NCBI GenBank assembly: GCA_038748065.1
Contig: JBCDJG010000014.1
Span: 1 to 64,000 of the forward strand
Length of the DNA: 64,000 nt
Source: JBCDJG01 sp038748065
GTDB lineage: Bacteria > Pseudomonadota > Gammaproteobacteria > Pseudomonadales > Halieaceae
Direction of reading: 5' to 3'
Shown: in pieces, positions 62,480 through 64,000 of the stretch
Position numbering within the stretch: position 1 is the first letter of the stretch
Layout of the letters: every line of letters starts with the position of its first letter
Program-made: the position numbers and the translations under genes
Notes under the pieces: model-generated
Databases searched by the model: none
The model's input: the letters and a program-made list of their open reading frames with translations, nothing else
Told to the model about the DNA's origin: nothing

Positions 62480-63142
62480 TCAGGCCCCGCTTAACTCGCC
62501 GGCATCCATGCGCAAAACCCGCTGGCAGCGATCGGCGAGCCGATGATCGTGGGTGACGAGCACCAGCGTGGTGCCCTCTTCCCGGTTAAGCTCGAACAAG
62601 AGATCAATAATGTGAGTACCCGTCTCGGTATCAAGGTTTCCGGTGGGTTCGTCGGCGAACAGAATTGAGGGCTGAGCAGCGAAGGCTCGCGCAATCGCGA
62701 CGCGCTGCTGCTCTCCGCCGGACATCTGTCTCGGATAGTGGTCGACCCGCTCGCTCAGGCCCACACGACCCAGGTAAAAAGCTGCGCGCTCGCCGGCATC
62801 ACGGCTGCCCTTAAGCTCCAGCGGTAACATGACGTTCTCCAGGGCCGTGAGCGCTGGCAGAAGCTGGAAGGACTGGAAGACGAAACCGATCTTCTCGCCC
62901 CGAAACAGTGCCCGCCCGTCCTCATCCAGCACGCCCAGCTCTGTGCCATCAATACTGACGCTGCCGTGACTGGACTCGTCCAGCCCCGCCAACAGGCCCA
63001 GTAGCGTTGATTTCCCCGATCCGGAGGCACCGATAATGGCAACAGACTCACCCGACTTGATTTCGAGGCTAATCCCTTTCAGTATTTCCAGCTCGCCGCC
63101 GCCGATCGGCACGCTCTTCTGGAGATTATCGACTTTGATCAT
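62480..63142 (-). CDS. ybbA: ABC transporter ATP-binding protein (YbbA type)
   Basis: The 220-residue ATPase has Walker A GASGSGKSTLLG, Q-loop VFQSFQLLP, signature MSGGEQQRVAIARA and Walker B ILFADEPTGNLD, the pattern of MacB/LolD-type ATPases. It should energise the adjacent YbbP permease. It is first in its two-gene operon and divergent from the TesA-like gene with almost no intergenic space. Confidence 0.94.
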   Translation of the reverse strand: MIKVDNLQKSVPIGGGELEILKGISLEIKSGESVAIIGASGSGKSTLLGLLAGLDESSHGSVSIDGTELGVLDEDGRALFRGEKIGFVFQSFQLLPALTALENVMLPLELKGSRDAGERAAFYLGRVGLSERVDHYPRQMSGGEQQRVAIARAFAAQPSILFADEPTGNLDTETGTHIIDLLFELNREEGTTLVLVTHDHRLADRCQRVLRMDAGELSGA

Positions 63143-63170
63143 ACGTCCCGCCCTTTACCCCATAGTACGC

Positions 63171-63791
63171 TTGGCATTGGTTTCCGGTTTCCTTTTCATC
63201 AAGATATCTCTGCTGGCGAATCAGGCGATTGCGGCGCCTGGAAAAATCCTGGTACTGGGGGACAGCATCAGCGCGGCCTATGGTATGTCGCTGGACCGCG
63301 GATGGGTAGCGATAATGGCGGAGCGCCTGGCTGACGAAGCACCTGGCGTGGAGGTCATCAATGCGAGTATCTCCGGGGAAACCACCAGCGGCGGCCTGCG
63401 GCGCCTCCCTGCCCTGCTGGAAACCCATCAACCGAGCCTTGTCGTGGTTGAACTGGGCGGAAACGACGGGCTGCGTGGCTTCCCCATCCCCTCGCTCAGG
63501 GAAAACCTGAAGTCGATTATTGAAGCCTCAAAGGACAATGGTTCGCAGGTGCTGGTCATGCCCATGGAGATTCCACCGAACTATGGGTCTCGCTACACTC
63601 AGGCCTTCCGCGAGAGCTTTATCGTTGTCACGGAGACGACCGGCGCGGCCCGTGGCCGCTTTCCCCACGATAACATAGCGACTGAACCGGCTCTGATGCA
63701 GGCCGATGGCATCCATCCAACCGTGGAGGCCCAGCCAATGATTGTGGACAATGTCATTGACGATATTCGTCAGGCGATGCTGCAGCCGTGA
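63171..63791 (+). CDS. tesA: TesA-like SGNH arylesterase/thioesterase
   Basis: TesA-type enzymes hydrolyse acyl-CoA thioesters and esters in the periplasm. The protein has SGNH blocks GDSISAAYGM, GGNDGLRGFP and DGIHPTVEAQP. A signal peptide core (VSGFLFIKISLLANQAIAA) precedes the first block. The start is uncertain: TTG codons at 63171 and 63177 suit the signal peptide, while the only in-frame ATG (63036) would put 107 bases inside the opposite-strand ybbA. It is 19 bases before bioA. Confidence 0.88.
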   Translation: MALVSGFLFIKISLLANQAIAAPGKILVLGDSISAAYGMSLDRGWVAIMAERLADEAPGVEVINASISGETTSGGLRRLPALLETHQPSLVVVELGGNDGLRGFPIPSLRENLKSIIEASKDNGSQVLVMPMEIPPNYGSRYTQAFRESFIVVTETTGAARGRFPHDNIATEPALMQADGIHPTVEAQPMIVDNVIDDIRQAMLQP

Positions 63792-63810
63792 GCCTTGAGC
63801 CTGTTCTGCA

Positions 63811-64000
63811 ATGAGTGACTGGAGCTATGAGAGCCTACAACAGGCGGATGCGGAGGTTATCTGGCATCCCTACTCAGCGGCCCATAATCCCCTACCCGCC
63901 TTTCCAGTTAAAGAGGCCGCCGGCGCCCGACTGACACTCGCTGATGGCCGACAACTTGTCGATGGCATGTCATCCTGGTGGTGTGCAATCCACGGCTACA
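63811..64000 (+). CDS. bioA: adenosylmethionine-8-amino-7-oxononanoate aminotransferase BioA, 5' part
   Basis: The first 63 residues are in the window. They match the N-terminus of BioA, with the diagnostic IWHPYSAAHNPLP segment and LVDGMSSWWCAIHGY, part of the substrate and cofactor pocket. BioA uses S-adenosylmethionine to aminate 7-keto-8-aminopelargonic acid in biotin synthesis. The gene runs off the window end. Confidence 0.9.
   Translation, partial: MSDWSYESLQQADAEVIWHPYSAAHNPLPAFPVKEAAGARLTLADGRQLVDGMSSWWCAIHGY

Noticed and set aside
1..64000. CRISPR arrays, insertion sequences, prophage or toxin-antitoxin modules
   Set aside because: No regularly spaced repeats, transposase, integrase or phage structural proteins were seen on either strand.

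Overview
The window looks like a chromosomal segment of a free-living, respiring gammaproteobacterium. Protein families and gene order fit the Cellvibrionales/Halieaceae (OM60/NOR5) group best, but that is inferred from remembered family resemblance, not from a search. Genes are tightly packed, with many ATGA or TGATG stop/start overlaps. I see no prophage, CRISPR array, insertion sequence or resistance island. Nearly everything is core metabolism and cell housekeeping.

Layout. 1-340: end of a tRNA-Glu, then an intact tRNA-Gly flanked by a 5' half-copy and a 3' half-copy. 343-4986 (minus): a coupled seven-gene operon, yheU-tusA-epmC-exonuclease-pdxB-NAD kinase-like-msrB. 5064-5591 (plus): a GcvR-like ACT protein. 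5588-9833 (minus): sixA, hydrolase, DUF4892, prmB, aroC, small membrane protein. 9891-11816: htpG behind a near-consensus sigma-32 promoter. 11930-14806 (plus): a lipoprotein of two tandem alpha/beta-hydrolase units. 14807-15027: inverted-repeat elements. 15028-25515 (minus): the TCA operon sdhAB-sucAB-lpd-sucCD, with no sdhC or sdhD in front. 25880-28302 (plus): gltA and a KAS III-like enzyme. 28309-29522 (minus): hisC and tRNA-Glu.

29595-38050 (minus): phoB-phoR-pstS-pstC-pstA-pstB-phoU as one phosphate operon behind a Pho-box-like site. 38178-42870 (minus): a three-gene 2-oxoacid:ferredoxin oxidoreductase cluster with a GltD-like FAD/Fe-S subunit. 43097-50169 (minus): smc-zipA-ligA and a lytic-transglycosylase-like lipoprotein. 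50327-58098 (minus): ttcA plus the full cytochrome c maturation set ccmABCDEFGHI. 58325-60015 (plus): mdh and a TetR regulator. 60001-63142 (minus): a YbbAP-type ABC system, divergent from a TesA-like esterase and the start of bioA.

How the genes fit together. Citrate synthase, the 2-oxoglutarate dehydrogenase complex, succinyl-CoA synthetase, succinate dehydrogenase and malate dehydrogenase cover most of the TCA cycle. The ferredoxin-type oxidoreductase offers a possible second route from 2-oxoglutarate to succinyl-CoA. Cytochrome c maturation fits aerobic respiration. The main oddities are the missing succinate dehydrogenase membrane anchors, the broken tRNA-Gly array, the duplicated hydrolase lipoprotein and the long inverted repeat. 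I found no clearly new multi-gene system.
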